A stretch of DNA of 64,000 nt. Origin: Geodermatophilus obscurus DSM 43160 (lineage in GTDB: Bacteria; Actinomycetota; Actinomycetes; Mycobacteriales; Geodermatophilaceae). Positions 44,050 to 54,046 of the stretch are shown one piece after another. The notes under the pieces were generated by a model. It saw only the letters and a program-made list of their open reading frames with translations, was not told the origin of the DNA and did no database searches. The position numbers and the translations under genes are program-made. Location of the stretch: contig NC_013757.1 in assembly GCF_000025345.1 (NCBI RefSeq), forward strand, positions 2,356,001-2,420,000. The letters run 5' to 3'. Each line of letters begins with the position of its first letter. The stretch's first letter is position 1.

Positions 44050-44832
44050 TCAGGAGTGGTCGCCGTGCCGGCCGAGGGTCTCCACGGGGGTTGCGCCCGG
44101 GCGGGTCCACTGCGGCACGGGGCGGCTGGTCGGGCCCCAGGTGAAGTTCCCGTCCGCGTCCGAGCGCCAGTACCAGCACGCGTGGTGCCCCTCGGGCCAG
44201 CCCTCGGGCTTGTCCTCCCACGCCTCGCCGCGGCCGTAGGGCGTCCTGTCGAGCAGACCGAAGGACCCGGCGACCGGCTCGTTGCCACGGCCCGTCGTGG
44301 AGTAGGTGAGGAAGGCGCGGTCGCCGTCGCGCAGGAAGCAGGTGAGGGATCCCATGCTGTCGCCGACCGGCGCGTCCACGTCGCGCACCGAGTACCAGGG
44401 CTGGGTGTAGCCCATGAACTTGACGTAGGCGGCCACCTCGTCCCACCGGCCCGTGGTCAGGACGGCGAAGGAGACGCCGCGGGCGTTGAGGTAGACGGCG
44501 TCCCTCAGCTGCCAGGTCGTCATGGTGCAGCCCTCGCACTGCCCCTGGTGCGGCGCGCCGTCGTACCACATGTGCTTGTAGACCAGGAGCTCGTCGCGGC
44601 CCTGGAACAGGTCCAGGAACGGGACCGGGCCGTCGGGTCCGACGACCTCGACCGTCCCGTCGAGCTCCACCATCGGCAGCCGGCGGCGGGCCGCGGCGAG
44701 GGCGTCGCCCTCGCGGGTGTGGGCCTTCTCGCGGACCAGGAGCTCGTTCCGGGCGGCCTGCCAGGTGGCCAGGTCGACGATGGGCGGGCGGCCGGGCTGC
44801 GCCGTGGCCGGGTTTCTCGACGTGGTCGTCAT
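44050..44832 (-). CDS. DUF899-family thioredoxin-like protein
   Basis: The 260-residue protein carries DUF899 features: ARNELLVREKAHTREGDALA near residue 27, QCEGCTMTTWQ with a CxxC pair near residue 98, WYSVRDVDAPVGDSMGSLTC and GHHACWYWRSD. DUF899 proteins have a thioredoxin-like fold and are taken as redox enzymes, though activity is unproven. ATG 44832 fits the family start. It stands alone. Confidence 0.85.
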   Translation of the reverse strand: MTTTSRNPATAQPGRPPIVDLATWQAARNELLVREKAHTREGDALAAARRRLPMVELDGTVEVVGPDGPVPFLDLFQGRDELLVYKHMWYDGAPHQGQCEGCTMTTWQLRDAVYLNARGVSFAVLTTGRWDEVAAYVKFMGYTQPWYSVRDVDAPVGDSMGSLTCFLRDGDRAFLTYSTTGRGNEPVAGSFGLLDRTPYGRGEAWEDKPEGWPEGHHACWYWRSDADGNFTWGPTSRPVPQWTRPGATPVETLGRHGDHS

Positions 44833-45020
44833 GGTGTCCTCCCTGGTGTCTCGTGCCGGACGGCATCGGACGCCGTCCTGCGACGGTCACCAGAACAGAC
44901 TCGCGACCCGGCCGGAACTCATCGCGGCGGGCGGCGTCCTCGGCCGAGCCTGCGCGGACCACGTCGGGCTGACTGCGCGGTGGACCGGAGGACTGCCGCC
45001 ACCCGGATCCGGCCGGGCTG

Positions 45021-45740
45021 TCAGGAGGGCAGGACGCAGAACTCGTTGCCGTCGGGATCGGTCATGACCACCCAGCCGGCCTCGCCCTGGCCGATGTCGA
45101 TCCGAGTCGCCCCGAGCGAGACGAGGCGGTCGACCTCCGCCCGCTGACCACCGGGGACCGAGGGAGCCAGGTCGAAGTGCAGTCGGTTCTTCCCGGTCTT
45201 CGGCATCAGGGGCGGGCCGCCCCAGGTGATCTTCGGACCGCCGTGCGGCGAGCGGATCGCGGTCTCCTGGTCCTGGTCCCAGACCAACGGCCAGCCCAGC
45301 GCGTCGCGCCAGAAATACCCGACCTCCTGCGAACCGTCGCAGGCGAGCGCTCCGATGAACCCGCAGTCGGCGAGGAAGCCGTTCCCCGGCTCGATGACGC
45401 AGAACTCGTTGCCCTCGGGGTCGGCCAGCACCACATGGCCCTCCTCGGGGCGTTGGCCGACGTCGATGTGTCGAGCGCCCAGCGCGAGCGACCTCGCCAC
45501 CGTCTGCTGCTGGTCCTCGAGGGACGTGCTCGTCGGGTCGACGTGCATCCGGTTCTGGCCGGCCTTCTGCTCCCGGGCCGGGAGGAACCGGATCCGGAAC
45601 CCGGTGTCATCGCTCGGCAGGAGCGCGGTGCCGTCGTGCGGGTCGTCGGCCGTCTCCCAGCCCAGGACGCCGGCCCAGAAGCGCGCGAGACGGACCGGGT
45701 CCTCGGCATCGAAGCTTTGCGCGGCAGGGCGAGCAGGCAT
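45021..45740 (-). CDS. VOC-superfamily protein with two glyoxalase-like domains
   Basis: The 239-residue protein has a tandem pair of glyoxalase-like modules. Each shows a RLARFWAGVLGW or YFWRDALGWPL helix and a closing strand DPEGNEFCVIEP or DPDGNEFCVLPS, the hallmark of the Glyoxalase_6 group, with metal-ligand-type His (RMHVD, RLHFD) and Glu. ATG 45740 is supported by GGGAGAGGG directly upstream. Substrate unknown. Confidence 0.85.
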   Translation of the reverse strand: MPARPAAQSFDAEDPVRLARFWAGVLGWETADDPHDGTALLPSDDTGFRIRFLPAREQKAGQNRMHVDPTSTSLEDQQQTVARSLALGARHIDVGQRPEEGHVVLADPEGNEFCVIEPGNGFLADCGFIGALACDGSQEVGYFWRDALGWPLVWDQDQETAIRSPHGGPKITWGGPPLMPKTGKNRLHFDLAPSVPGGQRAEVDRLVSLGATRIDIGQGEAGWVVMTDPDGNEFCVLPS

Positions 45741-45869
45741 CCCTCTCCCGATCCGCTGAGTCAGGGCCGCAGGAGGAACGCCTCCTCCCCGCCCATGGGG
45801 AGAGCGACGCCAGGGCGATCGAGGACCGGGACGCAACGCACGCCAGTGAGCCGCGAGACCCGGTCAGCC

Positions 45870-46760
45870 TCAGCTGCGTGCCACGACCGCTGCGGCGACC
45901 ACGAGGTCCTGCCAGGACATCCCGACGCTCTTGAAGACCAGCGGACGGTCGGCGGGCACGGCGACCCCGCCGGTCAGGACGTCGCGCACCGGCACCAGGT
46001 CGTCGGCGTCCAGCGTGCCCTCGGCGATCGCCAGCACCACGTCCCCGGCCTCGCGCAGGGCGGTGGCGACGTCCTCGACGACCACGGTGGCGCGGCCGAG
46101 CAGCGCTGCGTCGAGTTCGCGGGCGTCGGGCTCGTGCGAGCCGACGGCGACCACAACGGCGTCGTCGCGCAGCAGGGCGGAGTCGAACACCGGCGACCGC
46201 GCCGAGGTCGCGCAGACGACGACGTCGGCCGCCCGCAGCGCCTCGTCGGCCCGCGGCGATCCCAGCCCGACGGCGTCGAGCGGGCTCCGGGACGGGTCGC
46301 GCACCAGGTACGTGACGTCCTCGAGCGGGCGGACGGCGGCCAGCGTGGCGACGTGGCCGGTGGCCTGCGGACCGGCGCCGACCACCGCGGCCCGCAGCGG
46401 ACGGTCCGCCAGCCGCTCGAGGACGGCGGCGACCGAGACCGCCGGGGTGCGCAGCGTGGTCAGCGCGGTCCCGTCGAGCACCGCGCGCAGCGCGAGGGTC
46501 TCCCGGTCGAACAGCAGGTACACGGCCTGGATGCGGGGCAGCCCGGAGGCCGGGTTGTCCGGGGCGACGGTCACGACCTTCACCCCGGCCGCGGCGGGCG
46601 CCTCCGACGGCATGAGCAGGAACTGGCCCCGCGTCAGGCCGACCGAGACCCGGGGCGGGTCGGCGGCCGGGTCGACCTCGCCGCGCAGGGCGTCGGAAAC
46701 GGCTCGGACCGCCGCGGCGGGTCCGAGCGCGGCGACGGCGTCCGCGTCGAGGAACCTCAC
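45870..46760 (-). CDS. Ornithine cyclodeaminase / pyrroline-2-carboxylate reductase family
   Basis: The 296-residue protein matches the OCD/mu-crystallin family: N-terminal ALGPAAAVRAVSDALRGEV, substrate region FLLMPSEAPAAAGVKVVTVAP, NAD(P) loop VVGAGPQATGHVATLAAV near residue 130, and FKSVGMSWQDLVVAAAV at the end. Next to a proline-racemase-family gene, this type often reduces pyrroline-2-carboxylate to L-proline. Its GTG overlaps the racemase stop (GTGA). Confidence 0.85.
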   Translation of the reverse strand: MRFLDADAVAALGPAAAVRAVSDALRGEVDPAADPPRVSVGLTRGQFLLMPSEAPAAAGVKVVTVAPDNPASGLPRIQAVYLLFDRETLALRAVLDGTALTTLRTPAVSVAAVLERLADRPLRAAVVGAGPQATGHVATLAAVRPLEDVTYLVRDPSRSPLDAVGLGSPRADEALRAADVVVCATSARSPVFDSALLRDDAVVVAVGSHEPDARELDAALLGRATVVVEDVATALREAGDVVLAIAEGTLDADDLVPVRDVLTGGVAVPADRPLVFKSVGMSWQDLVVAAAVVARS

Positions 46761-47773
46761 CGCAGCACGAACCCGGGGACCAGCGGGTCGTGCGGGTCGA
46801 TCGAGAACACGTGCTCGCCGGTGCGGTAGGCCATGCCGCTGACCTGCGGGGTGACGGCGGGACGTCCGTCGACGTCCACGGTGCCCAGCACCGTCCCGGT
46901 GAACGTGCTGCCGACGATCGAGTCGTGCCGCAGCACGGTGCCGTTGGGGAGGCGGCCGTCGGCGGCGAGGACCGCGAGCCGGGCGCAGGTGCCTGAGCCG
47001 CACGGGGAGCGGTCGACCTCACCGTCGGCGAAGACGGTCACGTTGCGCTGGTGCACCTGCCCCTCGCCGTCACCGAGCTCGTCGAACCAGATGGTCCCGT
47101 AGACGCCGGTCAGCCGCGGGTCGGTCGGGTGCACTGCGTGCACCGAGTCGTTCAGCGCCCTCTTGATCTCGCGGCCGAGGGTGATGAGGTCACCGAGGTG
47201 CTCCGGGGTGACCGACAGGCGCAGCTGCGCGGCGGGGAGCGTCGCGTAGATCGCCCCGCCGTAGGCCACGGTCACTCGCACCTCGCCGCGAGAGGTGGGA
47301 ACCGGCACCTCGCTGGCGATGACCCAGCTGGGCACGTTGACGAAGTCGACCGCGACGACCCGGCCGCCCTCCCGGTGCACCCGCGCGGTCACCCGGCCGG
47401 ACGGCACGTCGATCACCACGTCCACGCTGCCGGTCACCGGGGCCGCGACCCGGCCGGTCTCCACCGCCCACGCGCCCAGCGCGATGGTCCCGTGCCCGCA
47501 GGCGGTCGAGAAGCCGTCCTTGTGCCAGAACAGCACACCCAGGTGGGCGCCGGCGTCGTCCGGTGGTACGAGGAACCCGCCGTACATGTCCGCGTGTCCG
47601 CGCGGCTCCGAGCACAGCACCGCCCGCAGTCCCTGGACGTCGGGGTCCCGGAGCGCCCGGACGCGGCGCTCTGCCACCGTCGGGCCGGGGATCGCCACCG
47701 GGAGATCCACCACGATCCGGAACGGCTCCCCGCCCGTGTGGTAGTCCGTGGTCGCGATCGTCGGCGGCAGCAC
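46757..47773 (-). CDS. Proline-racemase-family enzyme (hydroxyproline epimerase or dehydratase)
   Basis: The 338-residue enzyme belongs to the proline racemase family. The first active-site Cys is in FSTACGHGTIALG (about residue 91) and the second in DRSPCGSGTCARLA (about residue 255). Having both fits a racemase/epimerase of proline or 4-hydroxyproline; the trans-3-hydroxyproline dehydratases usually have Thr or Ser at one site. The permease upstream and the OCD-family gene downstream suggest uptake and use of proline derivatives. Confidence 0.85.
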   Translation of the reverse strand: MLPPTIATTDYHTGGEPFRIVVDLPVAIPGPTVAERRVRALRDPDVQGLRAVLCSEPRGHADMYGGFLVPPDDAGAHLGVLFWHKDGFSTACGHGTIALGAWAVETGRVAAPVTGSVDVVIDVPSGRVTARVHREGGRVVAVDFVNVPSWVIASEVPVPTSRGEVRVTVAYGGAIYATLPAAQLRLSVTPEHLGDLITLGREIKRALNDSVHAVHPTDPRLTGVYGTIWFDELGDGEGQVHQRNVTVFADGEVDRSPCGSGTCARLAVLAADGRLPNGTVLRHDSIVGSTFTGTVLGTVDVDGRPAVTPQVSGMAYRTGEHVFSIDPHDPLVPGFVLR

Positions 47774-47804
47774 GGGAGCACCCTGCCACCCGGGTCGAGC
47801 GCCC

Positions 47805-49214
47805 TCACCCCGTCGTGGCCGGCGCGGGGCGGCGTCGACGCTGGAGCAGGGCGAAGACGAACGGCGGCAGCGACAGCACCACCGTGGCCAGCGCCAGCAG
47901 GAGCACGTAGACGACCGGGTTGCCGGTCTGCAGCTGGGCCGGCGGGACGAAACCGAGCAGGAAGGAGACGACGCAGCCGGCCAGGCCGACCCCGCCGACG
48001 AGCCACACGCCGGGCAGCCCGCCGGGGATGCGGTAGGGGCGGGGGACGTCGGGCTGGGTGTGCCGCAACCGGATGACCGAGGCGAACACCAGCGCGTACA
48101 TCACCACGATCACCTGCGCGGTGACCGCCGAGAGCATCCAGTACGAGGTGCTGACGCTGGGCACCAGCGCGAACAGCAGCGCGAACACCGAGCCGGCGAC
48201 GGCCTGCACGACCAGCAGCGCCACCGGGACGTCGTTGCGGTTGACCCGCCCCAGCCGCGCCGGGGCCAGCCCCTCGCGGGCGACCGCGCCGACGCCCTTC
48301 GCCGGCCCCAGCACCCACGGGGTCAGGTGCGCGACGCCGCCCAGCGCGACGACGACGGCCAGCGGGACGAGCAGCCAGCCGATCTCCAGCCGGTCCAGCA
48401 CGCCGGCGAACAGCTCCATCGTCCCGGACACCAGGCTGATCTCCCGCTGCGGCACCACGAATGCCATGAACAGCGAGCCGAGCACGGAGAAGGCGACGGT
48501 GACGGCGACGGTCAGCGCGATCGCCCGGGGCACCGTGCGGCCGGGGTCGGCGGTCTCCCGGGCGTGGAAGCCGGCCATCTCCATGCCTGTGAACAGCAGG
48601 ATGACCCCGCCGAGGAACGCCACGTTGCCGAGCGAGAGGTCGGGGACGAGCGCCCCGGCGGAGAACGGGATCTCCGAGCGGTCGCCGCGCAGCAGGAACG
48701 CCGCGCCGAGGGCGACGACGAGGACGGCCGGGAGGATGGAGCCGGCGACCGTGCCGACCGCGCCGATCACCGACGACGTCCGCACGCCGCCCAACGCGGC
48801 GGCCGTGGTGCCCCAGAAGACGACGAGCATGACCGTGACCAGGAAGAACCGGTCGTTCGCCAGGGCAGGGTCGAACGCGTAGGCCAGCGAGGCGGCGATG
48901 AACGACAGCACGGTGGGGAACCAGGCGACGTTCTCGGCGTAGTCGCACCACACCGCCAGCGCCCCGGTCCGGCCGCCGAAGGCCTCCTTGACCCAGGCGT
49001 AGACGCCACCCTCCCGCGGCCAGGCGGTGCCCAGCTCGGCGGCGGCCATCGACACCGGGACCAGGAAGACGCCGATCGACAGGGCGAACAGCGCGAGCAT
49101 CGACCAGCCGTACTCCGCCATGACCGGCAGGTTCCGGGCGCTGACGATCGACGCGATGTTGACCATGGCCAACGACAGGACGCCCAGGCGAGCCGGAGCG
49201 CCCGGCCGGGTCAC
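47805..49214 (-). CDS. APC-family amino acid permease
   Basis: A 469-residue transporter with about twelve helices; LGVLSLAMVNIASIVSARNL at the start and TAWPREGGVYAWVKEAFGGR near residue 75 are APC-superfamily marks, with MEMAGFHARETADPGRTVP near residue 210. It resembles the YjeM/glutamate-GABA exchanger branch. The GTG start overlaps the lysX stop by GTGA. A proline or hydroxyproline substrate is inferred from the racemase-family gene 31 bases downstream. Confidence 0.85.
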   Translation of the reverse strand: MTRPGAPARLGVLSLAMVNIASIVSARNLPVMAEYGWSMLALFALSIGVFLVPVSMAAAELGTAWPREGGVYAWVKEAFGGRTGALAVWCDYAENVAWFPTVLSFIAASLAYAFDPALANDRFFLVTVMLVVFWGTTAAALGGVRTSSVIGAVGTVAGSILPAVLVVALGAAFLLRGDRSEIPFSAGALVPDLSLGNVAFLGGVILLFTGMEMAGFHARETADPGRTVPRAIALTVAVTVAFSVLGSLFMAFVVPQREISLVSGTMELFAGVLDRLEIGWLLVPLAVVVALGGVAHLTPWVLGPAKGVGAVAREGLAPARLGRVNRNDVPVALLVVQAVAGSVFALLFALVPSVSTSYWMLSAVTAQVIVVMYALVFASVIRLRHTQPDVPRPYRIPGGLPGVWLVGGVGLAGCVVSFLLGFVPPAQLQTGNPVVYVLLLALATVVLSLPPFVFALLQRRRRPAPATTG

Positions 49215-52200
49215 GCCGCCGACCGCCCCTCCGGCGCCGACGGCGAGGGCACACCGCCGACGGCCTTGGGGACCAGCAGCTCCCCGAGGCCGGGCAGCGC
49301 CAGGAAGCCCTCCGCGCCGGCGTAGCGCAGCCCCACCCGCGGCAGGTCCGCGCGGTGCCGGTAGGCCAGGACGCGGGGCAGCCACTCGGGGTCGAACTTG
49401 GCGTTGAAGTCGTGCAGCGACTCGATCTGGAAGAACGGGTTCAGCACGCCGACCGCCCACCGGGCCGCGCGCTGGGCGGGCGTGAACGGCACGTCGTCGG
49501 CGAACAGCCGCCCCCACATCGCGAAGTTCATCGACAGCCGGGCCACGCCGCGGGCGCCCAGCGCGGTCGCGGTGGAGGCGATGAGGAACTCGGTCATGCC
49601 GTTCGGCGCGTCCGGGTCGTGCCGCATCAGGTCCAGCGTGTAACCGAACGACGGCCCGTAGGCGGGCACCAGCCGCAGGAAGCCGCCGGCCCGGCCCTCG
49701 GCGTCCTCCGCGACGCAGAGCAGGAAGCCGGGGTCGGCGCCGGCGCCGCGCACGTCCTGGGACAGCGACATCGTGAAGCCGCGCTCGGGGTTCTTGCCGC
49801 GCCAGCGGGCGCTGATCGCGTTGAGCTGGTCGACCAGCGCCGGCGGGGCGTCGGTCTCGGCGACGAGCCGGAAGCGGTGGCTGCGCCCCACCCGCCGGAC
49901 GGCGGCGCGCAGCCCCTTCTTCGCCGGACCCTCGAGGGTGAACCGGCGGCAGTCGATGACGGCCTCGTCGCCGAGGTAGAACGCGCGGAACCCGCGCGAG
50001 GAGTACAGCGGCATGCTCGCCTCGCGCGCGGCCAGCAGGGCCGGCGTCCAGGCCCGCTCGTCGCACATCGCGAGGAACTCGTCGAGCACGCGCGGAACGG
50101 ACTCGCGGGACCCGATCGGGTCACCGGAGACCAGCGCGTAGCCACCGAGGTAGGTGTAGGCGAGGAAGGCCTCGCCGTCCCGGGAGAAGAAGAACGTCTT
50201 GTCGTCGCGCAGGGAGAAGTACGCGAGGGTGTCCCAGCCGTAGCCGTGCACCAGCCGCGACGCGTGCGCCCAGTCGTCCTCGGTGTGCGGACGGCGGGCG
50301 GCGGCCAGCGGCCGGAACAGCAGCACCGTGAGCACGACCAGCCCGGCCACCCCCAGCGCGAGCAGCGCCGCGGGGTAGAACACCGCGAAGAACCGGGAGT
50401 CGTAGCTGTAGGGGCCGTCGAGCCCGACCAGCCCGGCGAGCACGGTCTGCAGCGCCCCGGCGAGGCTGAGCGGGGGGTCGATCCGCGACCGCTCGGCCCA
50501 CAGCGCGGCCAGGCCGAACAGCAGCACGCCGGCCAGGTACAGCGGGACGAACCGGAGCACGAGCAGCAGGGACGGCGGGTCGGCCGGTGCGCGGAACGCC
50601 GTCCGGTACCGCACCAGCCCGGCGAGCAGCGCCAGGCACAGCGCCACGGCGACCGGGTGCGGCCCCTTGACCAGGTGGGCTCCCGCCCCGACGGCGAACA
50701 GCAGCACCGCCAGCCGCCAGGCCAGCCCCTTGCGCCGGGCCAGCTGGTCGGACAGCAGCAGGAGCAGCAGCCCGACCACCACCGACGCGACCGCGCCGCT
50801 CACCGGCACCCACAGCGGACCGAACGCGGTGCCCCGGCCGACCAGCCGCTCGTGCACCACGGGCAGGGCGGTGAGCAGCTGCAGGACGCCGGAGAGCGCG
50901 GTCAGCCCGGCGAGCACGTGCACGGCCAGCGGGTGGGTGCGTGCCGTCGGCGGGGGTGCCGGGACGGGGCCGGCCGAGGGCGCCATCGACGGCAGCGCGA
51001 CCACGGAGCCGTCCGCCGTCCCCGCGCCGTCGGGTCCGGCCGTGTTCCCGGCGGGGACCGGGGTGGGCGCCACCAGCGGGCGCACCGCGCCGTCCGGGCC
51101 GGTGCCCGGGACCTCGGGCCGCAGCGTCGGGAAGAGGATGACCTCGCGGATGGAGTCGACGCCGGCCAGCAGCATCACCAGCCGGTCGATGCCGATGCCC
51201 AGCCCGCCGGTGCAGGGCATGCCGCACTCCAGCGCGCGCACGTAGTCGGTGTCCACGTCGCCGGCCTCCGGGTCGCCGTGCGACTTGGCGCGGGCCTCGG
51301 CCTCGAAGGCGGCGAGCTGCTCGACCGGGTCGTTCTGCTCGGAGTAGGCGTTGCACAGCTCGAAGCCGGCGACGATCAGCTCGAAGCGCTCGACGTAGGC
51401 CGGGTCGTCGCGGTGCACCCGCGCCAGCGGCGAGACCTCGCGCGGGTAGTCCACGCAGAACACCGGCCCGACGACCGAGTGCTGCACCTTCTCGTCGTAG
51501 ACCTCCTTCATCAGCCGCCCGGCGCCCCAGGAGGCCTCGTAGGGGATGCCCAGCCGGTCGAGCACCGCGCGGGCGTCGTCGATCGGCATGGCGGGGTGCA
51601 TGGTGGCGCCGGTGGCCTCGGCGATCATGTCGGCGAACCGCTTACGCGGCCACGGCGTCGCGGCCAGGTCGATGCTGTGACCCGCGTAGTGCACCGTGAG
51701 GTCCGCGCCGAGGGCCGCCCGCGCTGCGGCGGTGACGAGCCCTTCGGTCAGCTCCATCATGTCGGTGATGTCGCCGAATGCCTGGTAGGCCTCCAGCAGC
51801 GTGAACTCGGGGTTGTGCCGGGTGTCCACGCCCTCGTTGCGGAACACCCGGCCGATCTCGAAGACCCGCTCCAGGCCGCCGACGATGAGCCGCTTGAGGT
51901 GCAGCTCGAGGGCGATCCGCAGGTAGAGGTCCAGGTCGAGGGCGTTGGAGTGGGTGACGAACGGCCGCGCGCTCGCCCCGCCCTGGATGGTCTGCAGCAC
52001 CGGCCCCTCGACCTCGGTGAAGTCCCGGTCCTCCAGGTGCCGGCGGATCGCCCGCACCGCGGCGTGCCGGATGCGGAAGACCTGCCGGGTGCGCTCGTTC
52101 ACCTCCAGGTCCACGTACCGCTGCCGGTAGCGGGTCTCGACGTCGCTCAGGCCGGCGTGCTCGGGCGGCGGCGCGTGCAGCGCCTTGCCCAGGACGGCGA

Positions 52201-52609
52201 AGTCCTCGACGCACACCGACAGCTCGCCGCGCCGGGTGGTCATCACGGTGCCCTCGGCGCCGATCCAGTCGCCGCGGTCGACGTCGTCGAACTCGGCGTG
52301 CCGCTCGGGGCCGAGGACGGAGCTGTCGACGTAGAGCTGGACCGCGCCGGTGCGGTCGCGCAGCGTCGCGAAGGTCAGCCAGCCCTGCCGGCGGATCAGC
52401 TCCACCCGCCCGGCGACCCGCACGCGGTCCGTCGTCCGCACGTCGGGGGCGAGCCCGGGGTGGGCCGCGCGGATGCCGGCGGCGGTGGCGTCCGGCGGCC
52501 AGCGGTAGGGGTAGGCGGCGGGGCCCCGGGCGCGCAGGGCCTCCAGCTTGGCCAGCCGGTGCGCGCGCTGTCCGGCGCTCCGCCCGGCGACGTCGGTCTC
52601 GCTGACCAT
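49211..52609 (-). CDS. lysX: Bifunctional lysyl-tRNA synthetase / phosphatidylglycerol lysyltransferase, permuted
   Basis: The 1132-residue protein joins a class II lysyl-tRNA synthetase at residues 1-500 (OB fold [19 protein letters not shown]; motif 2 [20 protein letters not shown]; motif 3 [16 protein letters not shown]) to a Pro-rich linker (500-558), about six helices (558-765) and a C-terminal DUF2156 lysyltransferase domain (about 775-1110; [10 protein letters not shown]). Mycobacterial LysX has the opposite order, with membrane part first. It adds lysine to phosphatidylglycerol, giving resistance to cationic peptides. Its stop overlaps the permease GTG. Confidence 0.9.
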   Translation of the reverse strand: MVSETDVAGRSAGQRAHRLAKLEALRARGPAAYPYRWPPDATAAGIRAAHPGLAPDVRTTDRVRVAGRVELIRRQGWLTFATLRDRTGAVQLYVDSSVLGPERHAEFDDVDRGDWIGAEGTVMTTRRGELSVCVEDFAVLGKALHAPPPEHAGLSDVETRYRQRYVDLEVNERTRQVFRIRHAAVRAIRRHLEDRDFTEVEGPVLQTIQGGASARPFVTHSNALDLDLYLRIALELHLKRLIVGGLERVFEIGRVFRNEGVDTRHNPEFTLLEAYQAFGDITDMMELTEGLVTAAARAALGADLTVHYAGHSIDLAATPWPRKRFADMIAEATGATMHPAMPIDDARAVLDRLGIPYEASWGAGRLMKEVYDEKVQHSVVGPVFCVDYPREVSPLARVHRDDPAYVERFELIVAGFELCNAYSEQNDPVEQLAAFEAEARAKSHGDPEAGDVDTDYVRALECGMPCTGGLGIGIDRLVMLLAGVDSIREVILFPTLRPEVPGTGPDGAVRPLVAPTPVPAGNTAGPDGAGTADGSVVALPSMAPSAGPVPAPPPTARTHPLAVHVLAGLTALSGVLQLLTALPVVHERLVGRGTAFGPLWVPVSGAVASVVVGLLLLLLSDQLARRKGLAWRLAVLLFAVGAGAHLVKGPHPVAVALCLALLAGLVRYRTAFRAPADPPSLLLVLRFVPLYLAGVLLFGLAALWAERSRIDPPLSLAGALQTVLAGLVGLDGPYSYDSRFFAVFYPAALLALGVAGLVVLTVLLFRPLAAARRPHTEDDWAHASRLVHGYGWDTLAYFSLRDDKTFFFSRDGEAFLAYTYLGGYALVSGDPIGSRESVPRVLDEFLAMCDERAWTPALLAAREASMPLYSSRGFRAFYLGDEAVIDCRRFTLEGPAKKGLRAAVRRVGRSHRFRLVAETDAPPALVDQLNAISARWRGKNPERGFTMSLSQDVRGAGADPGFLLCVAEDAEGRAGGFLRLVPAYGPSFGYTLDLMRHDPDAPNGMTEFLIASTATALGARGVARLSMNFAMWGRLFADDVPFTPAQRAARWAVGVLNPFFQIESLHDFNAKFDPEWLPRVLAYRHRADLPRVGLRYAGAEGFLALPGLGELLVPKAVGGVPSPSAPEGRSAA

Positions 52610-52790
52610 CGGGCCATGATGGGGAGGCCCCCGGCCCGCGCGACCCTTCCGGCAACTGCGGCCGTCGGGGTCCGGAGTCCCGCCGGTGGGTCGCTGCGCT
52701 CAGGGTCGGGCGGTCATCGCTGCGTGTGGTCCCGGAGCGGGGACCCTCGCCCCTGGTGCCGCGCCGCTCGTGGCGGGATCGTCCGCGTCC

Positions 52791-53282
52791 GTGCGGCACA
52801 CTCCCCTTCCCGCGTGGGCGGCCGTCGGCCTGCTGGTCCTGGGTGGCTGCGGCGCCGGGCAGGAGGCCGAGACCGCGCAGGAGACCCCGGACGTCGCGGG
52901 GGTCGACGGCACGGTCGGCGAGGTGTCGCTCGACGACGTCTTCCTCGACGCCGAGGACACCGTCGGGGCCGGGGCCGCCGTCCCGCTGCGCGGCGTGCTC
53001 ACGAACGACGCCGAGCAGCCCGACCGGCTCGTCGGCGTCAGCACACCTGCGGCCGAGTCCGTCCAGCTGCTCGACGAGTCCGGTGCACCGAGCGCCGACG
53101 GCATCGAGCTGCCGGCCGGCGGCCAGGTGCAGGCGGTCAGCGAGGCCGTGCGGATGCAGCTGGAGCAGGTGACCGCACCGATCGACCCCACCGACACCGT
53201 CCCGGTCACCTTCACCTTCGCGACGGCCGGTGAGGTGACCCTCGACGTACTGGTCACCGCCGGCCCCGGTCCCGTGGACTAG
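52791..53282 (+). CDS. LpqE-like lipoprotein
   Basis: The 163-residue precursor starts RHTPLPAWAAVGLLVLGGCG with a lipobox at GGC, so it is lipid-anchored. The mature domain (VDGTVGEVSLDDVFLDA, VPLRGVLTNDAEQPDRLVGV, IELPAGGQVQAVS, FTFATAGEVTLDVLV) follows the LpqE pattern, related to PCu(A)C copper chaperones but without their Met/His copper ligands. GTG 52791 gives the proper signal peptide. Function unknown. Confidence 0.78.
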   Translation: MRHTPLPAWAAVGLLVLGGCGAGQEAETAQETPDVAGVDGTVGEVSLDDVFLDAEDTVGAGAAVPLRGVLTNDAEQPDRLVGVSTPAAESVQLLDESGAPSADGIELPAGGQVQAVSEAVRMQLEQVTAPIDPTDTVPVTFTFATAGEVTLDVLVTAGPGPVD

Positions 53283-53848
53283 GGGTCCTCGGCAGGGACG
53301 TCGGGCACGGGCCGGGAGCCGCGGAGGGCCTCGTCCAGGTCGCGGAGCAGCTCCCCGACCCGCCCTCCGCCCGGCGGTGCCGCGGGGTAGCGGCTGAGCA
53401 CGCCGACGACGACCGGTGTCAGGCGCCGGCGGGCCCGCTCGACGTGTGCGGCGCCGACACCCCGATCACCGCCCGCCGCGAGCTCGGCCGCCCTCGCCGC
53501 GTGGGCCGCCGCCCCCAGGACGTGCTTGACCTGGTGGGCGTCGGCCAGTGGGTGCAGGTACGCAGCTGACGCCGCGGCCATCGCGGCTCGCGCGGCGTGG
53601 CCCGCGGCCGTGGTGCCCGCGTCCCGGGCCGCCCGGAGCGCCGCCCACGCGGTGTCGCGCAGGGCCTTCCCGCGTTCGCCGCCCCGGGCGAACGCCTCCG
53701 CGGCCTCGACCGCATCGCGAGGCCGGGAGTCGGCCGGGTGGGCACGTTCGAAGACCTCCAGGACCTCCTGCGCGTCCGCAGCGGCACAACCGGTGACCTC
53801 ACGGAGTTCCTCCGTGCTGAGGACGATCTCGCCGGTCTGGTCAGCCAC
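53279..53848 (-). CDS. Imm5-like putative immunity protein
   Basis: The 189-residue helical protein reads like the putative immunity family Imm5: ADAQEVLEVFERAHPADSRP, RDAVEAAEAFARGGERGKAL, WAALRAARDAGTTAAGHAAR, AYLHPLADAHQVKHVLGAAA, and an AHAARAAEL stretch. No toxin gene adjoins it in this window. Family name comes from polymorphic toxin loci; here a household role is equally possible. GTG 53848 is the start; its stop overlaps the lipoprotein stop. Confidence 0.72.
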   Translation of the reverse strand: MADQTGEIVLSTEELREVTGCAAADAQEVLEVFERAHPADSRPRDAVEAAEAFARGGERGKALRDTAWAALRAARDAGTTAAGHAARAAMAAASAAYLHPLADAHQVKHVLGAAAHAARAAELAAGGDRGVGAAHVERARRRLTPVVVGVLSRYPAAPPGGGRVGELLRDLDEALRGSRPVPDVPAEDP

Positions 53849-54046
53849 GGGTCCCAGCCTCCTGCACCCGACCGGTCGACGGGGATCCGCTGGATGCGTG
53901 CCCGGCGGCGTGCGCACGGTCCGCACGCGCCGCGCCCGGTCCCGGCCGGCCCGACGGGACGCCTCGAACGCCGCCGACCCCGGTGCGAGCGAGGACATTC
54001 CCCTGCGTGGCGGTGCCACCCGGCACCGCCGGGGAGGAGACCGGTC

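Noticed and set aside
49355-53233. 1292-codon open frame on the plus strand
   Set aside because: It is antisense to lysX, whose motifs are complete; the plus-strand product is low-complexity and matches nothing.
53279-53848. A toxin-immunity locus
   Set aside because: The Imm5-like protein is flanked by a lipoprotein and a barrel-type enzyme; no toxin candidate is present in the window.
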